Assembly: GCA_018873245.2 (NCBI GenBank)
Contig: JAEMBT020000007.1
Location: 1,302,001 to 1,366,000 of the forward strand
Reading direction: 5' to 3'
Source: Archegozetes longisetosus
Taxonomy: Eukaryota > Arthropoda > Arachnida > Sarcoptiformes > Trhypochthoniidae
DNA: 64,000 nt
Positions within the stretch are counted from its first letter, which is position 1, and each line of letters opens with the position of its first letter. Positions 59,930 through 64,000 of the stretch are shown here, one piece after another. The notes beneath the pieces are model-generated. The model ran no database searches. It saw nothing but the letters and a program-made list of their open reading frames with translations, and was not told the DNA's origin. The position numbers and the translations under genes were made by a program.

Positions 59930-62900
59930 ATGTCAAAAGAAGCGACTACACTTCTTCTTTTAGTTATTTTCATCGAAACATTCACCGTATTTTCGAATGG
60001 TAAAATAAATTTTTCAATTTCTCGAATAGGATCGAGCTCATAAATAGCAAAAGGCTCCAAATCTCAGAGAAATTTAAAATAATCCGTTTTTATCATTAGT
60101 TCTGATAATGAGTTTTTTCATGAATTTCAATCTAGCAGGTAATCATGATCAGTCTGCTGAGCCTTATAAACTTGGAAATATTGTTAAACGTTATCAACCT
60201 TATCGATCTGGTAGGCCTTACCAATATTATCAAAATAGTGGATCTTATCAACATTATCAACCTTCTTATCAATCTTATGAATATGGTGAGTGATTAACTT
60301 CGTAAATCTGAAGATTCTTATGAACTTTGTCATGTAGGAAAAGCTGGTCAATATGATAAACCAAATACTTCTTATTCTAACATGTACAATAAATCTGGTT
60401 AGTATGAAAAGCAAAATACGGGTAAATCCGGGCTAATGTGTCTAAAGAGGTTCCCGAACCTTACCTCAAAGTGTAATACATCATTGGATTCAGTCCGTCA
60501 AGTTGAACACTTTGATACCACACTTGTGATAATTGATCAAGTGAGGTATCAAAATGCTCAGTTCGATGTCTTGAGTCCAATGATATATCACTTGGCGGGG
60601 TCAGCCACTGCCGTCGGGAGTGGTCCAGAAGTGGTCAAGTATGGTACCAAAATGTTCAGCTTGACGAACTGAATCCAATAATATATCACACTTGGGGTGG
60701 GGAGTCGGGAACCCCTTTAGACCTATTAGCCCAGATTCACCTTAACGTTTACATCCTTATAGAGAAAAATAAATTGAAATAATATTCAGGCTCCTCACTA
60801 GTTTTCTTTTGGCATTTGACCAAAGCAGCATGTATTAAAAGTAGTGTTAGCTTCGTTAGTTTATTCATTATCGAATTTATAAGTTGCAAATGCATACAAA
60901 TACTATTTTTGAAATAGTAAGGAGCTTATGTAAAACGCCTTTATACGTTTCATACTTTGTTTTCTGCTATATCTTCTATTTTAATTCAAACATCTGCATA
61001 AATAATTATGTTGAAAAGTACATGTACTTATTCTAAAAATAGACTTTCAAGTCTTTACAAATGAATACAGTTGCCAATACAGCTTGCAATATTATTAAAC
61101 TGAATTCGAATTGTGTGTTATTCTCTTTGTACAATGTTCATTAAACTAAATTAATTTAATTATGGTGGTGGAAGGTTTTGGCATAACATAAAATATCAGG
61201 CTAAAATTCAAGTTGAAGTTAACATAGCGCATGCAGATGTTATACTGTTATTAATCATTTATTTAACTACTTTCAATAAATCATAAATTAATATCTAGTT
61301 TATTGGAAGATTGAGTAAAGAGAAACAAGTTTAACGCATTTCACCATAAAAAGTTGTTGTACAAACAATTTTTCTAAATATTTTAAGCAGATATTAATTA
61401 ATGATTTATTAAAGGCAGTTAAATGAATGATTAATAACAGTACGACATTGCATTCGTTATGTTAATTTCAACTTGAGTTTTAGCCTATTCTGCTAAAACC
61501 TTCCACAACCATAATTAAAATTAATTCCCTTTAATGAACTTTGTACAAAGAGAATAAAACACGACTCGAATTTAACTCAATAATCTTGCAAGCTGTATTG
61601 GCAACTGTAATCAGTTGTAAAGATTTGCACGTTTATTTTTAGAATTACATAAACTTCTAAATTTAATTATTTCAACAGATTTTTGAATTAAAAGATATAA
61701 CAGAAAAACAAAGTATAAAACGTATAAAAGTCTCTTACATAAGCCTTTTACTAGTTCAAAATTATTATTCGTTCTGATTTGCAACTTATAAATACAGTTA
61801 TGAATACTTCAATGAAAATAATACTTTTACTATTTGCAACTTTGGTCAAATGTCAAAGGAAAACTAACTAGGGAATGTAAAGCTACTTACTCCTCTAAAT
61901 TTCTTTAAAAACGACACCAAATTATCAGAAATGATTAATCATATAAGAATTAACATAAATTTGGCCCATTTTTTAGTTTTATTCTTAATTTTCAAATTTA
62001 AATTTTTGGTAATTCACATATTATATTTACAATGAATAGGCTATATGTGTAATGAATATAGTAATTTAGTTTTAACTTTAACTTAATGATATTAACTTAA
62101 ACATACTAGAATCAAAAGATGGCCCATAAAGACTATTAATTGTTGTTTATCGAATTATTTTCTATTGATTAACATAATTTTTGTTTGAGTTCTGAGGAAT
62201 AAGTTGCTTTATATTCCCTAGTAAGGGTAAACCTGAATATTATTTTAATCTATTTTCTCTAAAAATTTGTAAAAGTTAATCTATTTAATTCTAGCTAAAT
62301 ATTTATTAATTCTATTTTGAGGCGAATTTGGTTTATGTACTGGTTGTGCGCAAACAACAGTAACTGTTAATGAGCAATACACGTGCACACCTGATTCGAA
62401 GCTTAAAGAGGTAAAAGTATATGATTAAATTTCAAAAATTCTCTCTAAATTATCAAATTAAATATTTGAATGATAAAGTTAATTATTTCACGAAGACATG
62501 ATAAATGATAAATGATGATTTTTCTAAATTCATTAGGTTATTAATATACCTCTTTCTTGAACTCCAGAATTATGAACAGATATAACTTTAATTAATGTAA
62601 AAAGAAGGTTTCCCTGAAGTTTCAAATCTAAAATTAATAATGCTCTTTATGAGTTTATTCTTTCATGACATTGGCTTTCGAAATCTTATTAGACAATGCA
62701 TTTTATTTCAGTCTGTAGATCCTAAATGTAATTAAAAATTATTTATAGAAACTAACTTGTCCTTTATATAAGTATTCTCAGGAATTACATGAGATTTCCG
62801 TGCGAATTATTTTAATATGATAATTCCTCTGTCCTTGTAAGTTTCGTAAATTTCAACCAAAGTAATGGTTGACTTTGAAACGATCAAACTAATAATTTTA

Positions 62901-63982
62901 CAAAGAGGTGGTCACACTTTTGTGATGTAAAAGATTTTTCTCGAATTTTACCTAATTTTCAAGATCACAAACTCTTACATTTGCTTCTAAAGTACTTTAA
63001 TGATATCTCAATTAATTTAGGAGAAAATCCACCCAATATTTAATTTGGTGTTTAGTTTCAAGGTCATTTTGAACTAACTTCCAGATGTAGAACCAACTTG
63101 TCTCTAATATGAAATCTAGCCCATATTTTATCATTTAACTCACCAAATCTCGAGAGAAATATCTGATGTGGCGGGGATCAATTAATCCTTTGAAATAATT
63201 AATTTCCCTTATAGACTCCATTGTAATTTTTTTAAAAATTGATTTTCTCCTAAATTAATTGGGCAGCATTGTAATATTATAGGAGTATATGCAAGAAGTT
63301 ATAATCTTAAGAATGAGGTAATATTCAAGAAAATTCCTTTACATCACAAAAGAGCGACCACCTCATTGCTTAAAAATTTTCATCTGAATTTTCATAAATA
63401 GTTGAATTTTTAAATATTCTCTAATAAGAGATTATAGGCTTTGAATAATTAACAAATGAATTTTTAATTACCCAAGTGGAAACTAGTTGTCTCAAAATAT
63501 AAGTTTACTCCACCTTTCGGATAAGGCTGTCTCAAACATTCAATTTCCTTTGCTTATATCAAGATATAGAGATATTAGTTATTCAAATAAATAAATAGAT
63601 AATATAGATAAATACAAATTTTATTATATAGATTTTCAGAAAAATTAAATTAGCTATAAACTTCACTATTCACACTACCAGGTAACACGCAACAATTCAT
63701 TTCAAGCGGCGATTTGCTGCAATGGCGTTGGTGGAGGTAATAGGAATTATCCATATTATGTGATCCTCAGGGATAAAACAGAAGTCATAACTGTGACAAT
63801 AAAAGACGCACAATATTATGCGACTTATATCAATGGTAAGCTATACTAGTGGTATCTTTTAGACTGCACCAGTTCTGAAATAAAGACACTTCTTAATTCT
63901 TAAAAGTCATAATGTAGTATTTAATTAAGTTAAATTGCTTGTGACTGAATTTTTTTGGTTCGATAGAAACCACTCACAATTA
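59930..63982 (+). CDS. Small secreted Tyr/Gln-rich protein with Cys-containing C-terminal part
   Basis: I do not recognise the family. Exons inferred from splice sites and phase: 59930-59999 (signal peptide, LLLLVIFIETFTVFSNG), 60139-60285 (49 codons; RYQPYRSGRPYQYYQNSG, repeated Y-Q spacing), 60338-60397 (20 codons; KAGQYDKPNTSYSNMYNKSG), 62322-62410 (GEFGLCTGCAQTTVTVNEQY ...) and 63682-63835 (VTRNNSFQAAICCNGVGGGN ...). A last exon may be 63967-63982. The first three introns and the one after 63835 are phase 1 within Gly codons, so exons 2 and 3 are symmetric and could be duplicated or skipped. The mature part is low in hydrophobics, rich in Tyr, Gln, Ser and Gly, then has a β-rich-looking tail with five or six Cys. 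A structural cuticle, silk or glue-like role is only a guess from composition. Introns hold three foldback repeats. Confidence 0.6.
60420..60742. repeat. Foldback repeat, GGCTAATGGGTCT family, copy 4
   Basis: Starts GGGTAAATCCGGGCTAATGT and ends with the inverse (...TATTAGCCCAGATTCACC). The interior keeps three copies, in both orientations, of the CTGAACATTTTGATACC-type unit. Shorter than copies 1 and 2 (323 bp). It lies in an intron of the secreted-protein gene. Confidence 0.82.
60797..61870. repeat. Large foldback element, ~1.07 kb, in an intron
   Basis: Left end ACTAGTTTTCTTTTGGCATT, inverse right end (GTCAAAGGAAAACTAACTAG). The arms of ~400 bp include GTTGCCAATACAGCTTGCAA versus TTGCAAGCTGTATTGGCAAC and GAAGGTTTTGGCATAACATA versus its diverged inverse. 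Non-coding. Confidence 0.83.
62905..63364. repeat. Foldback element, 460 bp, in an intron
   Basis: Left end GAGGTGGTCACACTTTTGTG and right-end inverse (CACAAAAGAGCGACCACCTC). Further in, TTAATTTAGGAGAAAATCC is matched by ATTTTCTCCTAAATTAAT. It lies in the intron between the last two confident exons of the secreted-protein gene. Confidence 0.8.
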
Positions 63983-64000
63983 GTGTCAGGTTCGCATAAG

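Noticed and set aside
1-64000. Search for CRISPR arrays, operons, riboswitches, ribosome binding sites and tRNA/rRNA genes
   Set aside because: The DNA is eukaryotic with spliced genes; no regularly spaced direct repeats or recognisable tRNA B-box/cloverleaf were seen by eye.

Overview
The window is about 70% A+T, has GT-AG introns, and carries Tc1/mariner and hAT transposon remains. It holds an arthropod-type delta glutathione S-transferase, a chitin-binding (peritrophin-A type) gene, and short interstitial stretches of the arthropod telomere motif (TTAGG)n. It is nuclear DNA of an arthropod. The sequence alone does not tell me which order; insect, springtail and mite all remain possible.

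Layout. 1-11.0 kb is a transposon graveyard. Two large palindromic (foldback) elements lie end to end, sharing one TA dinucleotide. Then comes an old hAT gene split by two Tc1 elements that are also joined head to tail at one TA. Further foldback repeats follow. 11.7-14.6 kb (minus) is a long exon encoding a bacterial-type MgtA/P3B magnesium-transporting ATPase, unusual for an animal. 16.9-20.6 kb is a nested pile: a mariner broken by a hAT remnant, a hAT MITE, telomere-like repeats and a GC-rich island. 20.6-28.8 kb is mostly gene-free with foldbacks. 28.8-29.5 kb (plus) is an intronless delta GST.

32.3-35.0 kb (minus) is a complete five-exon choline/ethanolamine phosphotransferase homologue whose catalytic motif is partly degenerate. 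38.1-42.6 kb (minus) is calpain-7, in 14 exons whose phases all agree, with three one-base deficits at homopolymers that break the reading frame. 43.6-50.5 kb (minus) is a nine-exon, membrane-anchored pancreatic-type lipase; its 2.7 kb first intron has taken in a hAT MITE and a non-autonomous hAT with an intact 8-bp target duplication. 54.8-55.5 kb (plus) is a damaged chitin-binding gene. 59.9-64.0 kb (plus) is a small secreted Tyr/Gln-rich protein gene that I do not recognise; its exons are small and separated by phase-1 introns filled with foldback elements.

The genes do not form a pathway. They are independent loci (Mg2+ transport, detoxification, phospholipid synthesis, endosomal protease, lipid hydrolysis, chitin binding, secreted structural protein) in a repeat-rich background. 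Exon boundaries were worked out by hand from splice signals, reading phase and remembered family motifs; no database search was run.
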